From: Bacteroidales bacterium | Lineage (GTDB): Bacteria; Bacteroidota; Bacteroidia; Bacteroidales; ML635J-15 | Reading direction: 5' to 3' | DNA length: 12,080 nucleotides | Assembly: GCA_028701945.1 (NCBI GenBank) | Contig: JAQVPT010000075.1 | Coordinates: 1-12,080 of the forward strand | Shown here: piece by piece, positions 1 through 7,090 of the stretch | How the letters are laid out: every line of letters starts with the position of its first letter | Numbering within the stretch: the first letter of the stretch is position 1 | Notes under the pieces: generated by a model | Told to the model about the DNA's origin: nothing | Database searches by the model: none | The model's input: only the letters and a program-made list of their open reading frames with translations | Made by a program: the position numbers and the translations under genes

Positions 1-296
1 GATGGATCTCTATCAATGAGGTCTTCAATAATCATATATTTGTAAACCGCTTTTACAGAAGATATAATTCTTGATTGTGTTTCGTCACATAGTCCTATCT
101 CTGCAATATACTCGATAAAGTGTGTAAGTAGGTCTGGTGTTATTTTGTCAGGAAGTGTATTTAAGTCGTGAATTTCTAAATAGCTGACAAGTTTATTAAT
201 ATCACTCACATAAGCAAAACAAGTATTGTTTGACATGCCTCGTTCAAGTTTTAAGTACATCTTAAAATCACTGATTATATTTTGCCAATTTCTCAT
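1..296 (-). CDS. xerD: Tyrosine recombinase XerD, N-terminal part (runs off the window)
   Basis: Translation from the ATG at 296 begins MRNWQNIISDFKMYLKLERG and reads openly for 98 codons to the window edge. The pattern (tryptophan near the start, LKLERGMSNNT, then Y..DI..L..YL) is the SAM-like core-binding domain that precedes the catalytic domain of XerC/XerD recombinases; later, TQSRIISSVKAVYKYM fits the helix that packs on DNA. XerD joins XerC in resolving chromosome dimers at dif during division. The catalytic Arg, His and Tyr lie outside the window, so activity cannot be judged. The gene is divergent from aroQ with 57 bp between the starts. I prefer XerD over XerC or an unrelated integrase from the N-terminal wording and the aroQ neighbour, but only the first third is visible. 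Confidence 0.82.
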   Translation of the reverse strand, partial: MRNWQNIISDFKMYLKLERGMSNNTCFAYVSDINKLVSYLEIHDLNTLPDKITPDLLTHFIEYIAEIGLCDETQSRIISSVKAVYKYMIIEDLIDRDP

Positions 297-319
297 TTAC
301 TTTATTAAAATATTTAATT

Positions 320-327
320 TATATTTG
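320..327 (+). promoter_or_regulatory. Candidate -7 element for aroQ
   Basis: TATATTTG matches the Bacteroidota -7 consensus TAnnTTTG exactly and lies 26 bp before the aroQ ATG. The -33 region about 19 bp upstream holds only TTTA, overlapping the xerD start, so the promoter is plausible but not complete. Confidence 0.4.
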
Positions 328-353
328 CAATTCATAAATTTTGTTGCAAAGTA

Positions 354-770
354 ATGCGTTTAAAAATTATAAATGGTCCAAATTTACATAATATTGGTAA
401 AAGAGAACCTCATATTTATGGAAATATCAGTTTTAATGATTATTCTAATAGTCTTAAAACTATTTTTACTGATATCGACTTGAGTTTTGTTAATTCTAAT
501 TCTGAATCAGAAATAGTTAGTATTTTGCATGACTCAGATAATCTATTTGACGGTATAGTATTAAATGCAGGTGCATATTCACATACTTCAGTCGCAATTC
601 GTGATGCAGTGTCTGCTATATCTGTTCCAGTTGTAATGCTCCATATATCTAACGTATATGCCCGAGAAAGTTTCAGAAATAATAATTTAATTGCTTCTGT
701 TTGTAGAGGGGTGATAACTGGTTTTGGTATTAAATCATACAAAATTGCAATTCAAAGTTTTATAGATTAA
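354..770 (+). CDS. aroQ: 3-dehydroquinate dehydratase, type II (AroQ), with altered active site
   Basis: Type II dehydroquinase converts 3-dehydroquinate to 3-dehydroshikimate, the third step of the shikimate pathway; the family forms cytoplasmic dodecamers. The 138-residue length is normal. Visible family motifs are NGPNL (7-11), R17 and the catalytic Y22 in KREPHIYG, NAGAYSHTS (71-79) with the substrate-binding Asn and His77, HISN (97-100) with catalytic H97, and R108 in ARESFR. Two positions are unusual: the Glu that normally precedes this His by two residues (E-V-H-I-S in most members) is Met95, and the His of the N-V-H-A-R-E segment is Tyr102. The ATG at 354 gives the standard N-terminus, and there is no Shine-Dalgarno sequence, as is usual in this phylum. 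The next gene begins 9 bp after the stop, suggesting a two-gene operon. Family assignment is secure; full activity is not. Confidence 0.93.
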   Translation: MRLKIINGPNLHNIGKREPHIYGNISFNDYSNSLKTIFTDIDLSFVNSNSESEIVSILHDSDNLFDGIVLNAGAYSHTSVAIRDAVSAISVPVVMLHISNVYARESFRNNNLIASVCRGVITGFGIKSYKIAIQSFID

Positions 771-779
771 ATAAAAATT

Positions 780-1316
780 ATGGAAAAAACTAGAACTCTA
801 TATCGACTGAGAAAATTTAAAAATACTATTACGATTGCTTGTGTTGGTTTATTACTTGGCGTAATCGTTTTTTCTCTTACAAATATTTTTGATAAACAAG
901 TCATGGCTCTTTTTAGAGATGAAACAAATGACATACTAATTCAAGAGTATCAAAATAATATTAGCAATGCTATGTATTCATGTGACCAGTCTTTTGATAT
1001 GTTGGAAAAATCAGCATTAATCGCATTTTTGTTTTCGCTTGAATCATTATTGATGGTTTTTACTTTTATACGATTGTCTAGCAAAACATCGAAATTTGCT
1101 TCATCAGCTCCTATTATTTTGGGTTTTGGAGCCATATTGTTAAGTATTTACTATCTGATTATTGGAGGCTTGCTTCCTAGTTACGGACAAATCACTAGTT
1201 TGAAAGCAGATTATCATCTAATTAAGATTATTGGAGCAAGTTTGATTGTTATTTCAAACATTATATTTGTTTTTCAGGTGTTTACTCAAATTGTACTCGC
1301 AAAAGGTGATAAGTAA
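780..1316 (+). CDS. Unknown four-helix integral membrane protein
   Basis: I do not recognise this 178-residue protein. It has four hydrophobic segments at about residues 15-34, 77-98, 109-131 and 146-171. A basic N-terminus (RLRKFK) just before the first one predicts that the N-terminus is cytoplasmic. Between the first two segments lies a polar, acidic loop of about 40 residues with one Cys (68), predicted outside the cytoplasm; the C-terminus ends AKGDK, probably inside. No catalytic motif is visible. It starts 9 bp after aroQ on the same strand and is probably co-transcribed with it, but that says little about function, since aroQ sits next to varied genes. It could be one of the small DUF-type membrane proteins common in Bacteroidota. 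The gene is intact and its composition matches its neighbours. Confidence 0.75.
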   Translation: MEKTRTLYRLRKFKNTITIACVGLLLGVIVFSLTNIFDKQVMALFRDETNDILIQEYQNNISNAMYSCDQSFDMLEKSALIAFLFSLESLLMVFTFIRLSSKTSKFASSAPIILGFGAILLSIYYLIIGGLLPSYGQITSLKADYHLIKIIGASLIVISNIIFVFQVFTQIVLAKGDK

Positions 1317-1330
1317 ATCAAAAAGATTGA

Positions 1331-1489
1331 CTTATTACTCTAATTGGTTATTGCGGCTTTGCCCAATACAGTGCGTTAAGGGTTAGTCTTGCAATTTGTC
1401 GTTGTTTGGCAATCCTTAAATTTTTGGCTTTAGGTTTTATAAAATACATTATAGAATCATTTTTTAAAAGAAACATTTTATTATTTTGA
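1331..1489 (+). other. Spacer with start-less open frame and inverted repeat, possible repeat copy or gene remnant
   Basis: Between the membrane protein and rpsO there is a stretch that differs from the surrounding spacer: 33 of 80 bases from 1351 to 1430 are G or C, higher than the flanks. One frame is open from 1331 to a TGA at 1487-1489 and reads IGYCGFAQYSALRVSLAICR and onward, but has no usual start codon. It also holds an inverted repeat TTAAGG (1376-1381) / CCTTAA (1414-1419). It may be a dispersed repeat, the tail of a lost gene, or chance. Confidence 0.3.
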
Positions 1490-1515
1490 TAAATCGAAAT
1501 AAAGCAGTACTTTTG
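1485..1515 (+). promoter_or_regulatory. rpsO promoter (-33 TTTG, -7 TACTTTTG)
   Basis: TTTG at 1485-1488 and TACTTTTG at 1508-1515 are separated by 19 bp, a full match to the Bacteroidota primary-sigma promoter (TTTG, 19 bp, TAnnTTTG). Transcription would begin around 1519-1523 and leave a leader of about 25 nt before the rpsO ATG at 1547. Confidence 0.65.
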
Positions 1516-1546
1516 TTAGCTTAATTTTAATTATATATTATAAGTG

Positions 1547-1822
1547 ATGAATAATTATTTAGATTCAAAAAAGAAGAAAGAAATCTTCGAAAAACACGGA
1601 AAGTCTAATAACGACACAGGTTCGTCAGAATCTCAAATCGCTCTATTTTCATACCGTATCAGTCACTTAACTGAGCATCTGAAAAAGAATAAAAAAGATT
1701 TCAGTACTCAACGCGCGCTGATTATATTGGTAGGAAAACGAAGAAGTTTGTTGGATTATTTAAAAACCAACGAAATTGATAGATACAGAGCGATAGTGAA
1801 GGATTTGGGACTTCGTCGCTAA
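1547..1822 (+). CDS. rpsO: 30S ribosomal protein S15
   Basis: S15 binds the central domain of 16S rRNA early in 30S assembly and forms bridges to the 50S subunit. The 91-residue protein shows the family's continuous motifs: KKKEIFEKHGKS near the start, TGSSESQIALFSYRISHLTEH in the middle (with the conserved D/T-G-S and H-L-T-E-H), and GKRRSLLDYLK followed by the RYRAIVKDLGLRR end. A GTG at 1544 lies one codon upstream in frame, but the ATG at 1547 is the better start because it matches usual S15 length and ATG is preferred. A promoter lies directly upstream and a hairpin terminator directly downstream, so it may be largely its own transcription unit, with pnp fed by read-through or its own start. 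Confidence 0.97.
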   Translation: MNNYLDSKKKKEIFEKHGKSNNDTGSSESQIALFSYRISHLTEHLKKNKKDFSTQRALIILVGKRRSLLDYLKTNEIDRYRAIVKDLGLRR

Positions 1823-1827
1823 AACTT

Positions 1828-1866
1828 AAAAAAAGCAAGACCTATTATTATGTTTTGCTTTTTTTT
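1828..1866 (+). terminator. Intrinsic terminator after rpsO
   Basis: AAAAAAAGCAA (1828-1838) pairs with TTGCTTTTTTT (1855-1865) across a 16 nt loop, and a run of eight T follows the GC core. It begins 6 bp after the rpsO stop and 33 bp before the pnp start. The GC part is only two pairs, so it may be leaky; the A/T symmetry means it could also act on the opposite strand. Confidence 0.6.
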
Positions 1867-1898
1867 AATTTACAACAATAATTTAACAGATATAAAAA

Positions 1899-4058
1899 AT
1901 GTACAAAGAATTTAAACAAGTCGTCAAACTTAATGACGGCAGAGAAATTGAGATTTCCACCGGTAAACTAGCGAAGCAGGCAACTGGTTCAGTAGTGGTG
2001 AAGATGGGTAAAACCATGCTATTAGCAACTGTTGTTGTTGCAGACAAGGCAAAAGACGATGTCGATTTTATGCCACTCTCGGTTGATTACCGAGAAAAAT
2101 ATGCTTCGGTTGGCCGTTTCCCAGGTGGCTTTATGAAAAGAGAAGCAAGACCATCAGACTATGAAATTTTAATATCCAGACTTATTGATAGGGCTTTACG
2201 TCCCCTATTCCCTGCCGATTATCATGCAGAAACATTTGTTAATGTTATGCTAATGTCAGCAGACCAAGATGATATGCCCGATGCACTTGCTGGACTTGCT
2301 GCATCAGCGGCACTTGCTGTTACTGATATACCTTTTCATGGACCAATCTCGGAAGTTCGTGTATCGAGAATTAATGGCGAATTTGTTATTAATCCTGGAA
2401 CAGAAGCAAACAAAGAAGCAGATATTGACTTAATCGTTGCTGCAACTATCGATAATATTATGATGGTTGAAGGCGAAATGGACGAGGTGTCTGAACAAGA
2501 AATGCTAGATGCAATCAAATTTGCTCACGAAGCTATTATAGCTCAGTGTGAAGCTCAATTAGAACTTCGCAAAATGGTCGGTGTCGAAGGATACCAAGAA
2601 TACTCTCACGAGATAAATGATGAGGCTTTAAAACAAAAAGTTTGGGACGAAACTTTTGATAAAGCTTATACCGCTGCAATGAAACAAAGTGCAGACAAAC
2701 ATGAACGTAAGCGTTTGTTTGGTAAAGTAAAAGAAGAGTTCTTAGCTCAATATAGCGAAGAACAACTCGGAGAAGTTGAGAAACTTGTTGGTAAATATTA
2801 TCACGATGTTGAGAAAGAGGCGGTAAGACAAATGGTCTTAAAAGAAAAAATAAGACTCGATGGCAGAAAAACTAACGAGATACGCCCAATTTGGTGTGAA
2901 GTAGATTATCTACCTAACGTTCATGGCTCGGCTATTTTTACTCGCGGCGAAACTCAATCATTAACCACAGTTACTCTCGGAAATAAAATGGACGAGCAAA
3001 TGATTGATGGTGCAATGATAAAAGGATATTCTCCATTCTTATTACATTATAATTTCCCACCATTTTCAACTGGTGATGCTAAACCATATAGAGGTGTTGG
3101 TCGTCGTGAGGTAGGACACGGTAATCTTGCACATAGAGCTCTTGCAAAAGTTCTCCCAACAAAAGGTGAGAAATTTCCTTATACGGTTCGAATAGTTTCC
3201 GATATTCTTGAATCAAACGGGTCATCATCTATGGCCACAGTTTGTGCAGGAACATTAGCAATGATGGATGCTGGAATACCAATTTCAAAACCTGTTTCTG
3301 GTATTGCAATGGGACTAATTGCCGATCCTAAAACAAAAGAATATGCTATCTTAAGTGATATATTGGGAGATGAAGACCATCTTGGAGATATGGACTTTAA
3401 AGTCTGTGGAACTCCTGACGGTATTACTGCTACTCAAATGGACATCAAAGTTGACGGATTGTCTTATGAAGTTCTACGAGAAGCATTATTACAAGCGAAA
3501 GCTGGTAGAGATCATATCTTGTCTAAAATGCTTGAAGTATTGCCAGAGTCAAGATCGTCATACAAAGAATATGCTCCTAGAATTGAAACTATCGTTATTC
3601 CTAAAGATATGATTGGTGCGGTTATAGGACCAGGCGGTAAAATAATTCAGGAAATACAAGCAACGACTAATACTGTTGTTTCAGTTACCGAAATTGATGA
3701 CAAAGGGTACATCGAAATCACTGCAAAGAACGGTACCGATATGTTAAATGCTAGAGAAAAAGTAAATAATATTGTTCGTTTGCCAGAGCTTGATCAAATT
3801 TATAAGGGTAAAGTAAAAGGAATTACAACTTTTGGTGCTTTTGTCGAAATATTACCTAATCATCAAGGATTACTTCACATTTCAGAAATTGACTGGAAAC
3901 GGATTAAAACTGTTGAAGAGGTACTAAAAGAGGGACAAGAAATTGAAGTTAAAGTTATTGGGATAGACGAAAAAACCCATAAAATTAAACTTAGTCGTAA
4001 AGTTTTGTTACCAAAACCTCCTAAAGACGAAAATTCTGATAAAAAGGGAAACGAATAA
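1899..4058 (+). CDS. pnp: Polyribonucleotide nucleotidyltransferase (PNPase)
   Basis: PNPase degrades RNA 3' to 5' by phosphorolysis, releasing nucleoside diphosphates, and forms a ring-shaped trimer. The 719 residues have the full domain order: first RNase PH-like domain (about 10-145), helical linker (about 150-310), second catalytic RNase PH domain (about 318-550), KH domain (about 563-612) with the GPGG loop at 577-580, and S1 domain (about 633-702) with TTFGAFVEI and GLLHISEI. Catalytic features are present: FTRGETQ (347-353), RR at 402-403 for phosphate/RNA binding, the SSS motif (442-444), and D491/D497 in GDEDHLGDMDF, the metal-binding aspartates. The ATG at 1899 gives the usual MYKEFKQVVKL start. 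The rpsO-pnp order is conserved across many bacteria; a terminator separates them here and a strong one follows. Nothing is missing or unusual. Confidence 0.98.
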   Translation: MYKEFKQVVKLNDGREIEISTGKLAKQATGSVVVKMGKTMLLATVVVADKAKDDVDFMPLSVDYREKYASVGRFPGGFMKREARPSDYEILISRLIDRALRPLFPADYHAETFVNVMLMSADQDDMPDALAGLAASAALAVTDIPFHGPISEVRVSRINGEFVINPGTEANKEADIDLIVAATIDNIMMVEGEMDEVSEQEMLDAIKFAHEAIIAQCEAQLELRKMVGVEGYQEYSHEINDEALKQKVWDETFDKAYTAAMKQSADKHERKRLFGKVKEEFLAQYSEEQLGEVEKLVGKYYHDVEKEAVRQMVLKEKIRLDGRKTNEIRPIWCEVDYLPNVHGSAIFTRGETQSLTTVTLGNKMDEQMIDGAMIKGYSPFLLHYNFPPFSTGDAKPYRGVGRREVGHGNLAHRALAKVLPTKGEKFPYTVRIVSDILESNGSSSMATVCAGTLAMMDAGIPISKPVSGIAMGLIADPKTKEYAILSDILGDEDHLGDMDFKVCGTPDGITATQMDIKVDGLSYEVLREALLQAKAGRDHILSKMLEVLPESRSSYKEYAPRIETIVIPKDMIGAVIGPGGKIIQEIQATTNTVVSVTEIDDKGYIEITAKNGTDMLNAREKVNNIVRLPELDQIYKGKVKGITTFGAFVEILPNHQGLLHISEIDWKRIKTVEEVLKEGQEIEVKVIGIDEKTHKIKLSRKVLLPKPPKDENSDKKGNE

Positions 4059-4102
4059 ATTTAAACTGAAATTGTAAAGTAAGTTTTTTAGAATACTATA
4101 AT

Positions 4103-4155
4103 TGCACCAAGACGGTTTAGCGAAGTCGAAACTCAGTCTTGGTGCATTTTATTTT
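4103..4155 (+). terminator. Strong intrinsic terminator after pnp, with branched loop
   Basis: TGCACCAAGAC (4103-4113) and GTCTTGGTGCA (4136-4146) form a perfect 11 bp stem followed by TTTTATTTT. The 22 nt loop can form a second short stem, GTTT (4115-4118) with AAAC (4129-4132), so the RNA is a long two-tier hairpin. It lies 45 bp after the pnp stop and should terminate pnp. Confidence 0.8.
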
Positions 4156-4277
4156 AAGGTTCATCCTAATTTCTTAAACTCTTCCTAATGTAATTAAATT
4201 GGTATTATCATAGCACCCAAGAACAATCAATTTATACGCCCCTTTTCGTGATTATGGTGGTGTTGACGATTATTTAT
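4156..4277. other. Non-coding spacer between pnp terminator and kinase gene
   Basis: I see no gene, RNA gene or clear repeat here. The 315 bp between the pnp stop and the TTG start of the kinase frame are accounted for by the terminator at 4103-4155, this plain AT-rich stretch, a candidate -7 element at 4278-4285, and the interrupted signal-peptide codons at 4305-4361. Confidence 0.5.
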
Positions 4278-4285
4278 TATTTTTG
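4278..4285 (+). promoter_or_regulatory. Candidate -7 element for the kinase-regulator operon
   Basis: TATTTTTG fits TAnnTTTG and lies 19 bp before the ATG at 4305. No TTTG is found at the expected -33 distance (TTG at 4263-4265 is only 12 bp away), so the promoter may be weak or need an activator. Confidence 0.35.
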
Positions 4286-4304
4286 TGTAAAAGGAAAATA
4301 AAAT

Positions 4305-4361
4305 ATGCGTGTTAAACTTTTAATAGTTTTTATATTCGTTTCAATAACTGGTTTTTCTTAA
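4305..4361 (+). other. Signal-peptide codons of the histidine kinase, ended by an in-frame TAA
   Basis: From the ATG at 4305 the sequence reads MRVKLLIVFIFVSITGFS and then TAA (4359-4361). After the stop, the same frame continues without interruption as TNKLLDEYKGLSADS into the kinase gene. The 18 residues have a basic start and a hydrophobic core, a typical Sec signal peptide; Bacteroidota signal peptides often end in ...FSQ, so the TAA most likely stands where CAA (Gln) is expected, a single C to T change. This makes 4305 the ancestral start of the gene that follows. Confidence 0.75.
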
Positions 4362-4373
4362 ACAAATAAGCTT

Positions 4374-6131
4374 TTGGATGAATATAAAGGCTTATCTGCA
4401 GATTCTATCCAGCAAGCGATTGTGCTAAAAGATATGCTTAAAAATGTTATTAAGTATGAATTTTCAAAATCAGTTTCTTATGAAAAATACATTGAAGCCG
4501 GAGCAATCTCTTATTCTAAGAATTTTAATGATTTTGCGAAAGAATTTTTTGCTGAAGCTTTGAAAATTGCCAGAGATATTAAAGATTACGACAAAATAGC
4601 ACAAATGTTAACAAATATTGGTGTCATTTCCGAACTGCAGGGCGATTACAGTACAGCTCTTATAAATTATCAGGAAGCACTTAAAGCTTTTATCGAAAGT
4701 GATAATATTCGTAGTCAGTCTTTAGTGTATAATAACATTGCAATTGTTCATCAGGAATTGGGTAATATTAAGCCTGCTCATGAGAACTTGTTGAAGTCGT
4801 ATAATCTAAAAATAAGTTTGGGCGATAGTGCTTTAATTGCTTCAACTTTAAATAATTTTGGTGTGTTTTACGAAGAATCTGTTACCAATTTAGATTCTGC
4901 ACTGTATTATTATTCTCAGGCATTGCAAATATTTAGTTCTATTGACGATATTAAGAATCAGGCTTTGTGCATTAACAATATTGCAGTTGTTTATTTTAAA
5001 ATGAAAAACTATGACAAAGCTAAAGATTATTTTGAGATATCTATTTCGAAGTTTAAAGACTTAGACGATAAATTGTTGCTTGGCAAAGCTTTAGTCTATT
5101 TTTCTCAAGTAATTCAAGATAATTCTAATGCCCGTGATGTCGTTCGTATCTTGGAAGAAGCAAAAGTGTATCTGTTGGAGGCAAATTACTCTAATGGTAT
5201 TATCGAAGCATCTGAAAATCTTGCCAATGCTTATTATGTAAACGGTGAGTATGAGAAAAGTACCCTTGAATATCGGTTTTTAAAGTCCTTACAAGATTCT
5301 CTCTTGAATATTAACAAACAAACAGAAATAAATCGTCTTGAAATTAAATTTCAGTCAGCACAAAAACAACTCAAAATAGATAAATTAACTTATGAAAAAG
5401 AACTTCAGAAGCGACGCATTCGTCAAATATGGTTTTTTGTTATTGCGATAGTCGTATTGTCTTGGTTTATTATTGTTGTATTAGTCATGACTGGTCGCCA
5501 ACGGAAATTAGTACTCAAAAACAAAAACATGATTGTTAAGCAACAATTGTTGCAAAATCAGATGAATCCTCATTTTTTGTTTAATGTATTAACATCTATT
5601 CAAAGTTATATCGCAGACTCGAAGATTGAAGACGCATCTGCGTATTTATCAAAATTTTCTAAGCTTACACGAATAGTATTGCAGTCATCTGCACAAGAGA
5701 CAATTTTGTTGTCAGAGGAAATAGAATTGCTTAAAAACTATATTGCATTAGAGCATTTAAGAATGAATAAATCTTTTATTTTCGAAATTGATGATACAGA
5801 TGCAATGGATATTGATGATGCTGAAATTCCTCCAATGATGATTCAGCCCTTTGTTGAAAACGCCATTAAGCATGGTCTAGGTAAAGTGGATAATGCTTGT
5901 TTGCAATTAAAAGTTTTACTGCATGAAGATGAGGCGGAGTTTTGGATTATTGATAATGGTCCAGGCATGCAAAAATCTAAGAATAATAGTAAAGATCATA
6001 AGTCTATGGCTTTGGATATAATAGAGCAAAGAATATTTATTTTAAAACAAAAGTGGAAAAGAAATGTTAAAATAGAGTACCTTTCAGATGAAAAGGGTAC
6101 AAAAGTTGTTGTTACCCTACCGCTAATTTAG
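4374..6131 (+). CDS. TPR-domain sensor histidine kinase, LytS-type (His_kinase family), 5' end interrupted
   Basis: This is the sensor of a two-component system. Residues here count from the TTG at 4374. About 40-310 are TPR repeats (for example LTNIGVISELQGDYSTALIN at 79-98, and similar units near 117, 157, 197 and 277), 310-350 is a likely coiled coil, 351-373 is a single membrane helix, and 388-585 is the kinase. Kinase motifs are complete: NQMNPHFLFN with the phospho-acceptor H400, the N box QPFVENAIKHG (N496) and the G box IDNGPGM (527-532). With its signal peptide (4305-4358) the TPR sensor would be periplasmic and the kinase cytoplasmic; the TAA at 4359 removes that peptide. A TTG start at 4374 or ATG at 4434 would give a protein with likely wrong topology. 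The regulator gene follows 8 bp later. The ligand is unknown. Whether the gene is functional depends on the TAA being real. Confidence 0.88.
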   Translation: MDEYKGLSADSIQQAIVLKDMLKNVIKYEFSKSVSYEKYIEAGAISYSKNFNDFAKEFFAEALKIARDIKDYDKIAQMLTNIGVISELQGDYSTALINYQEALKAFIESDNIRSQSLVYNNIAIVHQELGNIKPAHENLLKSYNLKISLGDSALIASTLNNFGVFYEESVTNLDSALYYYSQALQIFSSIDDIKNQALCINNIAVVYFKMKNYDKAKDYFEISISKFKDLDDKLLLGKALVYFSQVIQDNSNARDVVRILEEAKVYLLEANYSNGIIEASENLANAYYVNGEYEKSTLEYRFLKSLQDSLLNINKQTEINRLEIKFQSAQKQLKIDKLTYEKELQKRRIRQIWFFVIAIVVLSWFIIVVLVMTGRQRKLVLKNKNMIVKQQLLQNQMNPHFLFNVLTSIQSYIADSKIEDASAYLSKFSKLTRIVLQSSAQETILLSEEIELLKNYIALEHLRMNKSFIFEIDDTDAMDIDDAEIPPMMIQPFVENAIKHGLGKVDNACLQLKVLLHEDEAEFWIIDNGPGMQKSKNNSKDHKSMALDIIEQRIFILKQKWKRNVKIEYLSDEKGTKVVVTLPLI

Positions 6132-6139
6132 GTTTTATT

Positions 6140-6883
6140 ATGAATATAGTATTTATTGATGACGATAAAAATATTAGAAATTTATATCGAAAAATTGTTG
6201 AGACACATTTCCCAGATATTACTGAAATATATGAAGCAGGAACTGTTAAAGACGGGATAGAATTACTACGCAATGTTAAAGCCGATTTGTTAGTTTTAGA
6301 TATCGACTTAAGTGATGGCAATGGTTTCGATGTATTGCAGGCTGTCAAACCATATAGCTTTTCTCTTATTTTTTCAACTGCATTTAATGAGTTTGCTATT
6401 AAGGCTATTAAGTTTTCTGCTTTAGATTATATTCTTAAACCTTTAGATAGTGATGAGTTTTGTGCGGCTATTGATAAGTCAATTGCAATTATAGAAAAGT
6501 CGAATCTCGAAACTCAACTAATGAACTTTTTTGAACATTATGAGAAAAAAAACGATTCTAAAAAACTCGTTCTTAAAACTTCTGGCGAGTTGCATATTGT
6601 TGATATAAACGATATTATTTTTTGTAATAGTGATAACTCTTATACCACATTTAGTTTTAAAGATTCTGATGATATTATTGTGTCGCGGAGCATGAAAGAA
6701 TTTGAAGATATTTTGTCTGATTATAATTTCTTTAGACCACATATGTCTTATCTTGTGAATCTTAATTATATTCAAAAATTGGATAAATCCGATGGAGGTT
6801 TCTTAATTCTTAAAAATGGTAAAAAAATTCCTGTCTCTCAACGTAAAAAAGCCAGATTAATAAAAATATTAGAAGAGCTCTAA
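6140..6883 (+). CDS. LytTR-family response regulator
   Basis: Cytoplasmic DNA-binding partner of the upstream kinase. The 247 residues have a receiver domain (about 1-118) with the acidic pocket D7/D8/D9 in FIDDDK, phospho-acceptor D54 in VLDIDLSDG, T80 in FSTAFNEFAIKA and K100 in ILKPLD. A LytTR DNA-binding domain follows (about 142-245), recognised by VDINDIIFCNSDNSYT, SMKEFEDIL, FFRPHMSYLVNLNYI and KKIPVSQRKK. This is the standard architecture of AgrA/LytR-type regulators, which bind direct repeats upstream of their targets. It lies 8 bp after the kinase stop, so the two are almost surely co-transcribed. The gene is intact even though the kinase signal peptide is interrupted. Targets cannot be read from this window. 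It runs toward feoB; the two stops are 15 bp apart and no terminator hairpin is visible between them. Confidence 0.93.
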   Translation: MNIVFIDDDKNIRNLYRKIVETHFPDITEIYEAGTVKDGIELLRNVKADLLVLDIDLSDGNGFDVLQAVKPYSFSLIFSTAFNEFAIKAIKFSALDYILKPLDSDEFCAAIDKSIAIIEKSNLETQLMNFFEHYEKKNDSKKLVLKTSGELHIVDINDIIFCNSDNSYTTFSFKDSDDIIVSRSMKEFEDILSDYNFFRPHMSYLVNLNYIQKLDKSDGGFLILKNGKKIPVSQRKKARLIKILEEL

Positions 6884-6898
6884 AAAGTAGTAATTGTC

Positions 6899-7090
6899 TT
6901 AAAAAAGTAATCTTCCAATTTGATATACTGCGAATGAGACAATCCAAGCTATTCCAGTAGTATATACAGCAGAAAAGATTGCCCATTTTATTCGCTTAGA
7001 TTCTTTCCATATTGCCGATATTACAGCAATACACGGGAAGTATATAAGAATAAACATAATGAAAGATAAGGCCACAACTCTGTCAAAGAC
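6899..7090 (-). pseudogene. feoB: Out-of-frame 3' end of feoB (last two membrane segments)
   Basis: Reading the minus strand from 7090 gives VFDRVVALSFIMFILIYFPC, then AVISAIW, a basic loop, and WAIFSAVYTTGIAWIVSF ending AVYQIGRLLF before TAA at 6901-6899. This is the normal C-terminal end of FeoB, with its two closing membrane helices and the conserved FPC. It is open for 63 codons without a stop. It joins the upstream frame if one A is added to either five-A run in the coding strand (7091-7095 or 7100-7104); adding it at 7100-7104 gives the smooth linker GDKKGQKVFD. So the span 6899-7020 is coding sequence, not spacer. Confidence 0.88.

Noticed and set aside
1544..1546. GTG start for rpsO
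   Set aside because: It adds one residue only; the ATG at 1547 matches usual S15 length and start-codon preference.
4359..4361. Reassigned TAA codon read as an amino acid
   Set aside because: TAA ends nearly all intact genes here (aroQ, rpsO, pnp, rpsB, rplM), so it is a normal stop codon in this genome.
6884..7020. A 137 bp gap between the response regulator and feoB
   Set aside because: Most of it is the displaced 3' coding part of feoB; the true gap is 15 bp.
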